A DNA stretch of 64,000 bases from assembly GCA_035255945.1 (NCBI GenBank), contig DATEZA010000319.1, positions 7,618-71,617 of the forward strand, in the 5' to 3' direction. The DNA is from JAJPHC01 sp035255945 (lineage in GTDB: Bacteria; Acidobacteriota; Thermoanaerobaculia; Gp7-AA8). The notes beneath the pieces are model-generated. The model was not told the DNA's origin. It saw only the letters and a list, made by a program, of their open reading frames with translations, and did no database searches. Shown piece after piece: positions 19,461 through 28,783 of the stretch; positions within the stretch are counted from its first letter, which is position 1, and every line of letters begins with the position of its first letter. The translations under genes and the position numbers were made by a program.

Positions 19461-20387
19461 TCACTGAATCTTCAACTTGTCGACGAGCTCCGTCACCGCG
19501 TCTGCCGACTTCTGCAGTGCGGCCTGTTCGTCCGCTTCCAGCTTGATCTCGATGATTTGCTCGATGCCGTTGCGGCCGAGCTTCACCGGCACGCCGACGA
19601 AGAGATTGTTGAGCCCGTATTCGCCCTGCAGGAACGCGGCGCAGGGGAGGATCTTGCGCTTGTCCTTGAGGATCGCGTCGACCATCTCCACCGTCGATGC
19701 GCCTGGCGCGTACCACGCCGAGGTCTTGAGCAGGTTGACGATCTCGGCGCCGCCGGTGCGCGTGCGCTCGACGATCGCATCGATGCGCTCCTTCGAGATC
19801 AGCTCGGTGATCGGAATGCCGGCGACCGTCGAGTAGCGCGGCAGCGGGACCATCGTGTCGCCGTGGCCGCCGAGGACGAAGGCGTGCGTGTTTTCGACAG
19901 AGACGTTCAGCTCGGCGGCGATGAAGTAGCGCATGCGCGCGGAGTCGAGCACACCGGCCATGCCGATCACGCGCTCGCGCGGGAAGCCCGACACGCGCCG
20001 CGCGACTTCGCACATCGCGTCGAGCGGATTGGAGACGATCACGAGAATCGTGTTCGGCGAGCGCTTCACCACTTCGCGCGTCACGCCGGCGACGATCTCT
20101 TCGTTCTTCCACAGCAGGTCGTCGCGGCTCATGCCCGGCTTGCGCGGCAGGCCCGCGGTGATGACGACGACATCCGAGTTTTCGGTCGCGTCGTAGGAGT
20201 TGGTTCCGGTCTGCAGCGCGTCCGACTTGATGACCGGAGCGGTCTCGTTCATGTCGAGCGACTTTCCCTGCGGAACGCCTTCGACGATGTCGACGAGCAC
20301 GACGTCGGCGAGCTCTTTGATCGAGATGCCCTGCGCAACGGTTGCTCCGACGTTGCCCGCACCGACCACTGTCACTTTCGTTTTCAT
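19461..20387 (-). CDS. mdh: Malate dehydrogenase (NAD), LDH-like type
   Basis: A 308-residue cytoplasmic dehydrogenase that interconverts malate and oxaloacetate with NAD in the TCA cycle. The Rossmann motif GAGNVG is at residues 9-14. The acid ending VDI after strand 2 favours NAD over NADP. The mobile loop AGLPRKPGMSRDD has Arg at position 82, where lactate dehydrogenases carry Gln, which supports malate. The catalytic His is in GGHGDTMVP (H175) and the substrate Arg in DSARMRYF (R151). Length is normal. It is divergent from the ligase gene with a 45-base gap; an AGGA ribosome site precedes the ATG and a TAGAAT box lies upstream. Confidence 0.93.
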   Translation of the reverse strand: MKTKVTVVGAGNVGATVAQGISIKELADVVLVDIVEGVPQGKSLDMNETAPVIKSDALQTGTNSYDATENSDVVVITAGLPRKPGMSRDDLLWKNEEIVAGVTREVVKRSPNTILVIVSNPLDAMCEVARRVSGFPRERVIGMAGVLDSARMRYFIAAELNVSVENTHAFVLGGHGDTMVPLPRYSTVAGIPITELISKERIDAIVERTRTGGAEIVNLLKTSAWYAPGASTVEMVDAILKDKRKILPCAAFLQGEYGLNNLFVGVPVKLGRNGIEQIIEIKLEADEQAALQKSADAVTELVDKLKIQ

Positions 20388-20432
20388 TCGTGATTCCTCG
20401 TTCTTTAAGATGACGGGCGCGGATTCTATCGC

Positions 20433-22040
20433 ATGCTTTCCGACCTCACCGTGACGGCGAATGCGATCGCCGGTACGACGAAAAAGAGCGAAAAAGAGCG
20501 GATTCTGGCCGAATATCTGACCGCTCTCGACGACGCCTCACTGGAGCGCGCGGTGGTCTATTTCGCCGGCGCGCCGTTCCCGCGGCGCGAGCAGCGCGTG
20601 ACCGGAGTCGGCTGGTCGACGATCGCCGATGCGGTCATCGAAGCTGCCGGCATCAACGCCGAGGAGCTCTGGGCCGCGTGGCCGAAATACGCAGACCTGG
20701 GCGACACGATCGCCGACGTCTTCAAAGGCGAAGGCGACGTCTCGCTAATCGAGCTCGGCGAATACTTCGATCGGCTCGCCGCGACCTCCGGCTCGATCGA
20801 AAAGAAGAACGTGCTCGTCGAGCTGTTCCGCAAAGTCGATGCGCAAGGCGCGCGCTACATCACGAAAATCCTGCAGAGCGAATTGCGGATCGGACTGGTC
20901 GAAGGGCTCGTCGAGTCCGCGATCGCGAAGTCATTCGGACGAACGCTCGCGGATGTGCGGCGCGCGAACATGTTCACCGGCGACATCGGCGCGGCCGCGC
21001 TGCTGGCGAAGAGCGATGCGCTGTCGTCCGCGAAGATGACGCTCTTTCATCCGTTCGCGTTCATGCTCGCGCAGCCGGAGGAAGATCCGGCGGAGATCGT
21101 CGCGGCGCTGGGCGCGGGTGCAATCGCCGATGACAAGTACGACGGCATCCGCGCGCAGATCCACACGGACGGCGATCAGGTTCGCATTTATTCACGAACG
21201 CTGGATGACGTGACGCACCGCTTTCCGGAGCTCGAAGATGCGGCGCGGAAACTCGGCAGGGGAGTGATCCTCGACGGCGAGATCGTCGCGTATCGCGATC
21301 GCATCCTTCCATTCGCGATCATCCAGAAGCGCCTCGGACGCCGCAAAGTCACCGACAAACTTCGCGAAGAAGCGCCGGTCGTCTTCTTCGCATTCGACTG
21401 TCTCTACCTCGACGGCGAGCCGCTCTTCGAAACACCGCTGCGCGACCGGCTCGCAAAGATGCCGGCGGGCGGCGCGATTCATCGCGGCGATTCGAGCGAA
21501 GTGCGTGATGCGAAACATGTCGACGAGCTGTTCGACGCCGCTCGTGCACGAGCCAACGAAGGGCTCGTGATCAAGGATCCGAATTCGATCTACACGCCGG
21601 GACGCCGCGGCAAGTCGTGGCTGAAATACAAGAAAGCGCTGGCGACACTCGACTGCGTCGTGACCGCGGCGGAGTACGGACACGGCAAGCGCCGCGGCGT
21701 GCTTTCCGATGTCACATTCGCCGTCCGCCGCGAAGGAGAGCTCGTCAACATCGGCAAGGCGTACACCGGCCTCACCGATGTGGAGATCGCGACTCTCACC
21801 GAGTTTTTCCTGAAGACGCAGATCTCGCGGCATGGGCCGGTGCTGATCGTCGAGCCGAAGCTCGTGCTGGAGATCGCGTTCGATCGCATCCAGGAATCGT
21901 CACGCCACAAGTCGGGATACGCGATGCGATTTCCGCGCATCGTCCGCATTCGCGACGACAAGACGGTCGACGAGATCTCGACCATCGACGAAGTGCGGCG
22001 CATTTACGAAGGGCAACTTAAACGAGAGAATCAGTCGTAA
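20433..22040 (+). CDS. ATP-dependent DNA ligase
   Basis: A 535-residue ligase that seals nicks using ATP. The order is an N-terminal DNA-binding domain (1-205), a nucleotidyltransferase core with AMP-accepting Lys in DDKYDGIR (K235), motif III in FFAFDCLYLDG, motif IV in EGLVIKD, motif V in SWLKYKK, and a C-terminal OB fold ending near residue 530. This is the stand-alone LigB/archaeal-type arrangement, not the NAD-dependent LigA and not the multidomain LigD. It presumably supplements a LigA elsewhere, in repair. Its stop overlaps the metX start (TAATG), an odd functional pairing. Confidence 0.9.
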   Translation: MLSDLTVTANAIAGTTKKSEKERILAEYLTALDDASLERAVVYFAGAPFPRREQRVTGVGWSTIADAVIEAAGINAEELWAAWPKYADLGDTIADVFKGEGDVSLIELGEYFDRLAATSGSIEKKNVLVELFRKVDAQGARYITKILQSELRIGLVEGLVESAIAKSFGRTLADVRRANMFTGDIGAAALLAKSDALSSAKMTLFHPFAFMLAQPEEDPAEIVAALGAGAIADDKYDGIRAQIHTDGDQVRIYSRTLDDVTHRFPELEDAARKLGRGVILDGEIVAYRDRILPFAIIQKRLGRRKVTDKLREEAPVVFFAFDCLYLDGEPLFETPLRDRLAKMPAGGAIHRGDSSEVRDAKHVDELFDAARARANEGLVIKDPNSIYTPGRRGKSWLKYKKALATLDCVVTAAEYGHGKRRGVLSDVTFAVRREGELVNIGKAYTGLTDVEIATLTEFFLKTQISRHGPVLIVEPKLVLEIAFDRIQESSRHKSGYAMRFPRIVRIRDDKTVDEISTIDEVRRIYEGQLKRENQS

Positions 22041-23131
22041 TGGTTTCAACGACGTTCGTCGCCGCACCGCCGAAGGAGCTCGTCTTCGATGACGGCTTTC
22101 GCTTCACGCACGGTCAGGTCATCAAACCGTTCACCGTCCGCTACGAGACGTTCGGCGAGCTGAACGCCGACAAATCGAACGCGATCCTCGTCTGTCACGC
22201 GCTCTCCGCGAGCGCGCACGCGGCGGGCAGGTACACCGACAGCGATGACGAGCGGCCGGGCTGGTGGGATGGACTGATCGGCTACGGCAAAGGGATCGAT
22301 CTCGAGAAGTACTTCGTGATCTGCGCGAATCTGCCCGGCTCGTGCTACGGGACGACGGCGCCGAAGTCGATCGATCCGGAGAGCGGCAACGCGTACGGCT
22401 CGAGCTATCCCTGGCCGACGATCGAAGACATGGTGCATTCGCAGAAGCAGCTGCTCGATCGGCTCGGCATCACGCATCTGCACGCGATCGCCGGCGGTTC
22501 GCTCGGCGGGATGCAGGTGCTGATGTGGGCCGCTCTCTATCCCGACTTCGCGGACTCCATCATCGCGATGTGCAGCGGTCCGGCCGTGCCGGTGCTCGGC
22601 ATCGCGTGGCACATCATCGGCCGCAAGATCATCGAGAGCGACACGCGTTTTCACGGTGGCGATTACTACGACAAGCCCGATCCGCTGCGCGGCCTGGAAG
22701 TCGCGCGCATGGTCGGCCACATGACGTACCTCTCCGCGCAGGCGCTGCAGACGAAGTTCGGGCGCCGCCGCCGCGGCAACACGCGGCAGTTCGAGATCGA
22801 TTCGTACTTCGAGTACCAGGGAAAGAAATTCGCATCGCAGTACGACGCGAACTCGTACATCCGCGTGCAGGCGGCGATGGACGAGATGGACCTCGAGGAG
22901 CAGTTCGGATCGCTGCAGGCGGCGTTCGCGAAGTGGCGCGGACGCACGCTGATCATTTCGTTCGACACCGACTGGCTCTTTCCGCAGCTCGAATCGGAGC
23001 GCGTCGCGTCGGCGCTCCGCTCGCTCGGCGTGCACGTGCAGCACGAGCGGATGACGTCGCCGAACGGCCACGATTCGTTCCTGATCGATTACGATCTCAT
23101 CACGCCACCCGTTCGCGAATTCCTCAGCTGA
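22040..23131 (+). CDS. metX: Homoserine O-acyltransferase
   Basis: A 363-residue alpha/beta hydrolase-fold enzyme that acylates homoserine (usually from acetyl-CoA) in methionine biosynthesis. The nucleophile elbow is AGGSLGGMQ (S154), the acid lies in ISFDTDWLFP (D311) and the His in NGHDSF (H344). The motif NLPGSCYGTTAPKSIDP is characteristic of the family. Acetyl versus succinyl specificity cannot be settled by eye. The start is coupled to the ligase stop in TAATG, and the stop overlaps a downstream ATG (TGATG) that opens a broken gene. Confidence 0.9.
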   Translation: MVSTTFVAAPPKELVFDDGFRFTHGQVIKPFTVRYETFGELNADKSNAILVCHALSASAHAAGRYTDSDDERPGWWDGLIGYGKGIDLEKYFVICANLPGSCYGTTAPKSIDPESGNAYGSSYPWPTIEDMVHSQKQLLDRLGITHLHAIAGGSLGGMQVLMWAALYPDFADSIIAMCSGPAVPVLGIAWHIIGRKIIESDTRFHGGDYYDKPDPLRGLEVARMVGHMTYLSAQALQTKFGRRRRGNTRQFEIDSYFEYQGKKFASQYDANSYIRVQAAMDEMDLEEQFGSLQAAFAKWRGRTLIISFDTDWLFPQLESERVASALRSLGVHVQHERMTSPNGHDSFLIDYDLITPPVREFLS

Positions 23132-24152
23132 TGATCGTCCCCGGCGCTCGCTTTGGCCTTCATCTGCATGTGCACTCGCTGCGCAGCGGAGACGATCGCG
23201 ACCTCGGTCCGACCGAGTCGCGCGTCGAGATCGTGGGCGACGTGATGGTTTCGACGCATGAAGGTGCGCTCGTCGCGCAGCACGTCGACAAGAACCTGCA
23301 GCGCATCGGTACGCCGGTGGTGATCAGTCCCGCGGTCTGGTTCTATCGCTCACTCGGATTCGCGGAGTTCTCCGTGTCGCCGCGCACGCTGGTGTACGCG
23401 ACACCGGCGGCCGAGGGACACGCGACGTGGTTGGATCGAAGCGGTGCGATCGTCGGAACGATCGGGCCAAACGATGCTCGCGGCGGACGCATCTCGCGCG
23501 ATGGCCGCCACATCACGATGCCGGTGATGGATGCGGCGCACGGAACGGCTGACGCCTGGATCGCCGACATCTCACGCGCTTCGGCGGTGAAGGTGACGAA
23601 TACACCATGGTCGGAAGGCTCTCCGCTGCTCTCGCCCGACGGGCAGTTCCTCGCTTACTCCGGCGAGCCGGATGGTCCGCCGCACATCTTCATGCAATCG
23701 CTCGGCGGAACACCGCAGGCGGTAACCGCGGTGCGCGGCATTCAGTACCTCAACGACTGGTCGCCCGACGGCACGACGCTGTTGTTCCGCGAGCTCGATC
23801 CGAAGACGAACATCGATCTCTGGACCGTGGCGGCGCGTCCGAATTCGCAACCGGTGCCGCTGCTGCGCACGCCGTTCAACGAGACGAACGGCCGGCGACA
23901 TCAAGACCGGACGGAGAGTGGAATGACTTCGAGGTGACGGCCTCGTCATCCCGAGCGTAAGTCGAGGGACCTGGGGTGCGGGTGGCACGATCAACGCGCC
24001 ACACGCCCTCCCGGGTCCCTCGACTACGCTCGGGATGACGCTTACCGGATGGCAATCGGTTCCTGGTCGCGCGCCGTCTTTCCGGACCGGAAATGCGTCC
24101 GCTCAGCGCGGTGATCAACTGGCGCGAGCTGCTCAATCAGCAGGCGAAGTAG
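23131..24152 (+). pseudogene. Broken TolB-like beta-propeller gene
   Basis: The frame from 23131 encodes blades typical of the C-terminal propeller of bacterial Ser/Thr kinases and related proteins: GALVAQHVDKN, FSVSPRTLVYAT, ATWLDRSGAIVGTIG, SEGSPLLSPDGQFLAYSG, YLNDWSPDGTTLLFRE and DLWTVAARP. Near 23890-23905 the frame shifts: the expected blade start SxPDGEWNDFEV continues in another frame. It then runs into a family A palindrome (23945-24039). Immediately beyond it, the expected C-terminus resumes (LPDGNRFLVARRLSGPEM ... INWRELL) and stops at 24152. There is no kinase domain. So one gene has lost its front, taken a frameshift, and had a segment replaced by a repeat. The end overlaps the convergent deaminase by about 20 bases. 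Confidence 0.75.
23945..24039. repeat. Family A inverted repeat inside a pseudogene
   Basis: Left arm GTCATCCCGAGCGTAAGTCG, right arm CGACTACGCTCGGGATGAC, with GAGGGACC / GGTCCCTC pairing further in. It sits exactly where the beta-propeller sequence is interrupted. Confidence 0.85.
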
Positions 24153-25566
24153 CGTTCTCGAATTCGCGCAATCGCTGCTCGAACCGCCATTGTTCGCGCG
24201 CTTTCGCACTTTTTTTGATCAGTGCATCGCAGGCATTGCCGCACGCGTACGACGCGTATTCGCCGTTCGTCCAGAGGCTCGCGCCTTCGAGAAACGAGTA
24301 CTGCAGGCTGTTGCGCGCGATGCGTTTCAACTCGCGGTATCCGAGGTTGTGCTCTTCGGCGGCGCGTTGAAACTCGGTCGTGAGATCGCCGCGCGAGACG
24401 CCGGGATCGTCGGTCGCGAGCACGACCGGTACGTGGTTCTGCAGGTAAAGACGCAGCGGATGATTCGCGCCTTTCACGCCGAGGATCACGTCGTTGCTGG
24501 TGAGGCAGATCTCGACGGCGACGCCGCGTGACGACATCGTGCGCAGCAGCTCCGGCATGTTCGTTTCGCGCGCGACATCGACGCCGTGTCCGATCCGCTC
24601 CGCCTTCGCGATCATCACCGTATCGCGAATGTGATTGCGCAAGCCCTCGGGCGGCACGAGTCCCGGCGCGAGCTCGCCGGCGTGCGCGGTGAGCCGCACG
24701 GTCGGATAGAGCGGGCGGAGATACGCGAACATCTCCATCTGGTCGTCGAAGTTTTTCATCGACGCGTATCCGTCTTCGGGCATGACGGGATTGAGTCCGA
24801 CGACGCGCGGATCGGCGCCCGCCAGCTCGAACGCGATGACGAGCTCCGAGAAAAACTGTTCGCGCGGAATGCCGCGGTGGACCTGCACGAGGTAGCGAAT
24901 CGTCGTGTTCGGACTCGCTTTGTGTGCTGCTGCATCGATCTGATCGAGATTCCTGCTCGAGAACGCGACGATCTCCGGGACCTTGCCGCTTTTCAGCAGC
25001 GCATCGCGCATCTCGGCGAACGAGGCGCCGGGCGTGAGAGTGGCGCCGAATCGCGCGGCGGCGCCGGAGCCGGCATCGAAAAGCGATTCGAGGTAGTCGA
25101 CGTTCTCCGATGCGAAGCGCGTCGCGACGTTGGCGAGCATCTCGGGGACGTGTCGCGCGCTCACTGCGCGGAACTTGGTGAACGTGGCGAAGAAGTGATC
25201 GTGACCGTTGTCCGCCGCCGGATGGAAGTTGCGCATCGAAAGCGCGTCGATCAGCTGCGAGCGGAGCGCGTCGTTCATCGACTTCGCCGGCACGAGGCCG
25301 TGCGGCTCATCGCACGGTGGATTCGCGATCGTCAGCTGCGCCTTGTCAATGCAGAGGCCGTCCTGCATCGCCCAGTCGAGATAGGTCTCCGCGTACACGG
25401 CTCCGGAAAGATGCTCGTGCAGATCGCCGCCCTTCGGCATCGCCTCCAGAAATCGGCGGAGGAGGAGGGGATTGATGCGGATCTGGTCGAAGCGGTGCGC
25501 GGTGCCGGCTTCATCCGCGAAGACGCTTGTTGCGACGAGAAGGATCAGGAGGATGCGAAGACGCAT
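24133..25566 (-). CDS. Secreted adenosine deaminase family protein
   Basis: A 477-residue metal-dependent deaminase with a signal peptide (MRLRILLILLVATSVFA). Catalytic motifs are in order: HxH in PKGGDLHEHLSGA, substrate and zinc His in LTAHAGEL, ERIGHGVDV, and the metal Asp pair in LATDDPGVSR. The export signal and extra N-terminal length set it apart from cytoplasmic Add and recall extracellular adenosine deaminase growth factor-like enzymes. It should convert adenosine to inosine outside the cytoplasm. Two Cys in ACGNACDAL near the C-terminus may form a disulfide. It lies 9 bases after the topA stop on the same strand. Confidence 0.85.
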   Translation of the reverse strand: MRLRILLILLVATSVFADEAGTAHRFDQIRINPLLLRRFLEAMPKGGDLHEHLSGAVYAETYLDWAMQDGLCIDKAQLTIANPPCDEPHGLVPAKSMNDALRSQLIDALSMRNFHPAADNGHDHFFATFTKFRAVSARHVPEMLANVATRFASENVDYLESLFDAGSGAAARFGATLTPGASFAEMRDALLKSGKVPEIVAFSSRNLDQIDAAAHKASPNTTIRYLVQVHRGIPREQFFSELVIAFELAGADPRVVGLNPVMPEDGYASMKNFDDQMEMFAYLRPLYPTVRLTAHAGELAPGLVPPEGLRNHIRDTVMIAKAERIGHGVDVARETNMPELLRTMSSRGVAVEICLTSNDVILGVKGANHPLRLYLQNHVPVVLATDDPGVSRGDLTTEFQRAAEEHNLGYRELKRIARNSLQYSFLEGASLWTNGEYASYACGNACDALIKKSAKAREQWRFEQRLREFENATSPAD

Positions 25567-25575
25567 CCGCGCAGT

Positions 25576-27999
25576 TTAAGCCGCGCCCTCGCCTTCGATC
25601 GGCGCTTTGTAGTCGCACTCCGCGTTGTTGCAGTACTCGATGTGCCCTTCGCGCTTCGTCGTCTTCTCGAGGAGATACGGCGCGCCGCATTTCGGACACG
25701 GCTTGTTCAGCGGACGATTGTTCAGCGCGAACTCGCACTTCGGGTAACGCGAGCAGGAGTAGAAGATGCCGCGGCGCGAGCGGCGCTCGACGAGCTCACC
25801 TTCGCCGCACTGCGGGCACTTCACACCGGTCGGCTTGGGAGGCGTCGACTTGCCGCCGCCGATCTTGCGGATGTTCTTGCAGTCGGGATAACCGGAGCAC
25901 GAGTAGAACGGGCCGTAACGGCCGCTCTTGAGCACCATCTCCTTGCCGCAGTTCTCGCACGGCGGCTGCGGCTCGGTCGGGATGTTCGCCTTCATCAGGC
26001 GCGGATCCTTCGTGTTCTTGCAGTCGGGGTAACCGGTGCAGGCGTAGAACTGGCCGAAGCGCGAGCGCTTGAGCTGCATCGGCTTGCCGCATTTGTCGCA
26101 GATGATCTCTTCGCCCTCGGTCGCGACTTCCGCTGCGTCCCCCTTCGCCATCTCCTTCGTCGTCTTGCACTCGGGATAGTTGGAGCAGGCGAGGAACTCG
26201 CCGAAGCGTCCGAACTTGATCACCATCGGCGATCCGCAGTTCTCGCACTTCTCTTCCGTTTCGAGGCCCGTGCCCTTCACCGACTGCATCTCTTTCTCGG
26301 CGCGGGCGAGATCGGTCGTGAACTTCGCGGAGAACTCGCGCATCAGCGCGGTCCACTCGATCTGGCCCTCTTCGACTTCGTCGAGCTCCTCTTCGAGACG
26401 CGCGGTGTAGGTCTCGTCGATGATGTCGCCGAACGACTGCTTGAGCAGCTTCGAGATCAGCACGCCGAGCTGCGTCGGAAAGAACTTGCCCTCGTGCTTG
26501 TAGGTGTAGTCGCGGGTCTGGATGGTGGTGAGGATCTGGCCGTACGTCGACGGACGGCCGATGCCGTTCTCTTCCAGCGCTTTCACCAGCGTCGCTTCGG
26601 TGTAGCGCGGCGGAGGCTGCGTGAAGTTCTGCTTCGTGTCGAGATTGAGCAGCTCGAGCACGTCGCCTTCGTTCATCGGCGGCAGCGCCTTGTCGTTCTC
26701 CGGCTTCTCCTCGTCATCTTCATCGCCCGCCGGCTCCTGGAAGACGGCGAGGTAACCGGCGAACTTGAGCACTTCGCCCGACGCACGGAAGGTGTAGTTG
26801 CCGTTGCGGATGTCGGCGTCGGTGACGTCGAACAGGGCCGGCTTCATCTGCGACGCGACGAAGCGGTCCCAGATCATCTTGTAGATGTTGAACTCTTCCC
26901 TGGTCAGGAAGTCCTTGATCGCTTCCGGCTCGAACTCGGTCGACGTGGGGCGGATCGCCTCGTGCGCTTCCTGCGCCTGTGCAGCTTTTTTGACCTTATA
27001 AACGTTCGGCTTTTCGGGAAGGATATCGGCGCCGTATTTCGTGCCGATATATTGTCTAACTTCGCCGAGTGCGTCGTCGGAGATGCGGACCGAGTCGGTA
27101 CGCATGTAGCTGATCAGTCCGACCAGTCCGTGCGGTCCGAGCTCCTTGCCCTCGTACAGCTTCTGGGCGATCGACATCGTCCGCTTCACGGGGTACTTGT
27201 AGCGGTTGTACGCGGCGCGCTGCAGCGTCGAGGTGATGAAGGGCGGCGCCGCGGACTGGCGCTTTTCCTTGCGTGCGATCGTGTCGACGACGAACTTCCC
27301 GCCCTTGACCGCGCTCTCTATCTGACGCGCGATCGTCTCGTTCGAAACGTCGGCTTTCTTGCCTTCGACCTTCGTCAGCTTGGCAATGAACGGCGGCGGA
27401 GTCTGCGCCGCGAGCTTCGCCGCGAACGTCCAGTACTCCTCGGGGACGAACGCTTTGATGTCGTCCTCGCGGTCCGTGATCATCTTCAGCGCGACCGATT
27501 GCACGCGTCCCGCGGAGAGACCGCGGCGGACTTTGTCCCACAGCAGCGGCGAGATCTTGTAGCCGACCAGGCGATCGAGCACACGGCGCGCCTGCTGGGC
27601 GTTGACCTTGTTCATGTCGATCTCGCCCGGATTCTCCATCGCCTTCTTCACCGCGTTCTTGGTGATCTCGTGGAAGAGCACGCGGCGGACTTTTTTGGAG
27701 TCGGTGCCGAGGAGCGACATCACATGCCAGCCGATCGCTTCGCCTTCGCGATCAGGGTCCGACGCGATGTAGATCGTTTCCGCTTTCTTCGCGGCGGCTT
27801 TGAGCTCGCTCACGACTTTCTCTTTGCCTTCGAGGATTTCGTACTTCGGCTCAAAGGTCTCCTCGTCGACACCGAGCTCGCTCTTCGGCAGGTCGCGCAC
27901 GTGACCGACCGAGGCCTTCACGATGTAGTCCTTGCCGATGAACTTGTTGATGGTCTTCGCTTTCGCGGGAGACTCGACGATGACGAGATTTCTGGCCAT
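25576..27999 (-). CDS. topA: DNA topoisomerase I
   Basis: An 807-residue type IA topoisomerase that relaxes negative supercoils. The N-terminal Toprim domain opens with NLVIVESPAKAKTI and has the acidic motif SDPDREGEAIGWH near residue 95. The active-site Tyr is in SYMRTDSVRIS. The C-terminus carries five consecutive four-Cys zinc ribbons, for example CENCGSPMVIKFGRFGEF, CDKCGKPMQLKRSRFGQF and a last one ending YCNNAECDYKAP. The start at 27999 is preferred over an upstream ATG because conserved sequence begins MARNLVIVES. It lies at the distal end of the leftward ATP synthase gene train. Confidence 0.95.
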   Translation of the reverse strand: MARNLVIVESPAKAKTINKFIGKDYIVKASVGHVRDLPKSELGVDEETFEPKYEILEGKEKVVSELKAAAKKAETIYIASDPDREGEAIGWHVMSLLGTDSKKVRRVLFHEITKNAVKKAMENPGEIDMNKVNAQQARRVLDRLVGYKISPLLWDKVRRGLSAGRVQSVALKMITDREDDIKAFVPEEYWTFAAKLAAQTPPPFIAKLTKVEGKKADVSNETIARQIESAVKGGKFVVDTIARKEKRQSAAPPFITSTLQRAAYNRYKYPVKRTMSIAQKLYEGKELGPHGLVGLISYMRTDSVRISDDALGEVRQYIGTKYGADILPEKPNVYKVKKAAQAQEAHEAIRPTSTEFEPEAIKDFLTREEFNIYKMIWDRFVASQMKPALFDVTDADIRNGNYTFRASGEVLKFAGYLAVFQEPAGDEDDEEKPENDKALPPMNEGDVLELLNLDTKQNFTQPPPRYTEATLVKALEENGIGRPSTYGQILTTIQTRDYTYKHEGKFFPTQLGVLISKLLKQSFGDIIDETYTARLEEELDEVEEGQIEWTALMREFSAKFTTDLARAEKEMQSVKGTGLETEEKCENCGSPMVIKFGRFGEFLACSNYPECKTTKEMAKGDAAEVATEGEEIICDKCGKPMQLKRSRFGQFYACTGYPDCKNTKDPRLMKANIPTEPQPPCENCGKEMVLKSGRYGPFYSCSGYPDCKNIRKIGGGKSTPPKPTGVKCPQCGEGELVERRSRRGIFYSCSRYPKCEFALNNRPLNKPCPKCGAPYLLEKTTKREGHIEYCNNAECDYKAPIEGEGAA

Positions 28000-28102
28000 A
28001 GCGGAACGCCGAACTGCGCGGCGGACACTCGAAATTCCTCGCGCGCGCATGATGCGCGAGAGCGACGGACCATATCAGAGGCCACTCTGGCGCGCAAAAA
28101 AC

Positions 28103-28732
28103 CTACGCCGTGTAGACGATTCGAAAAGCGGCCTGCGCGCCGGGAGGACAGTCCTCGATCGGCTCGAAACTGATGCCGACGAGCGACTCCGCGGCGTCGC
28201 GCACCGCCTTCGTCACCAGGATCTCGTGCGCCTTCGCGATGTCCTCACCGAGCTTCGACGCGGCGTTCACTTCCGCGCCGAACACGTCCGCATCGCCGAT
28301 GCGCAGCACGCGTCCGAATCCGAGTCCTACGCAGAGCAGCACGTGCTCCTGCGGTATGCGCGCGGCGTTGTAGCGCATCGTCGTTTGCTGCATCTCGATC
28401 GATGCGCGGATCGCCTTCTGCACGTTGCGAAAGATGACGAAGAAGCTGTCGCCTTCGACTTTCAGCAGGATGCCGTCGTGCTTCTCGATGACCGGAATCA
28501 GGACTCTCTCCGACTCGTAGATCGTCTGGAGAAAATGGATGATCCCGAATTCGGCGACGTTGCGTGAGAAGCCGGCGAGATCGGTGGCCATGATGCACCA
28601 CTCCTCGCCGAACAGATCCCAGATGCGCTGATCGATCGCCTCGCGATCGGCCGCCGCTTCGATGCGCTCCTCGATCAGTTTTTCGAGCCGGTCTTCAGAA
28701 GCGCCGTGAACGATGCGACGGCGGAAAGTCAT
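28103..28732 (-). CDS. Class III nucleotide cyclase-like protein
   Basis: A 209-residue single-domain protein of the adenylate/guanylate cyclase fold. Metal Asp positions are suggested by MATDLAGFSRNV (about residue 50) and by KVEGDSFFVIF (about 94). The third motif reads DVFGAEVNAASKLGED; the Asn is kept, but the position four residues later, usually the transition-state Arg, is Lys. So it may be a weak or inactive cyclase, or a divergent active one. There is no membrane or sensor domain. It lies between the response regulator and topA on the same strand and may respond to or bind regulators encoded there. Confidence 0.7.
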   Translation of the reverse strand: MTFRRRIVHGASEDRLEKLIEERIEAAADREAIDQRIWDLFGEEWCIMATDLAGFSRNVAEFGIIHFLQTIYESERVLIPVIEKHDGILLKVEGDSFFVIFRNVQKAIRASIEMQQTTMRYNAARIPQEHVLLCVGLGFGRVLRIGDADVFGAEVNAASKLGEDIAKAHEILVTKAVRDAAESLVGISFEPIEDCPPGAQAAFRIVYTA

Positions 28733-28783
28733 GGTTACGCGGTTGCGAGGCTACGCGGTTGCGGGGTGGGCGATACCGCGCAA

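Noticed and set aside
22000..22060. Methionine riboswitch before metX
   Set aside because: metX overlaps the ligase stop codon, leaving no leader for a riboswitch.
24586..28173. Very long rightward open frame opposite topA and the deaminase
   Set aside because: Composition is Arg/Leu/Asp-rich, typical of the complement of a high-GC gene; both genes beneath it on the other strand have full catalytic motifs.
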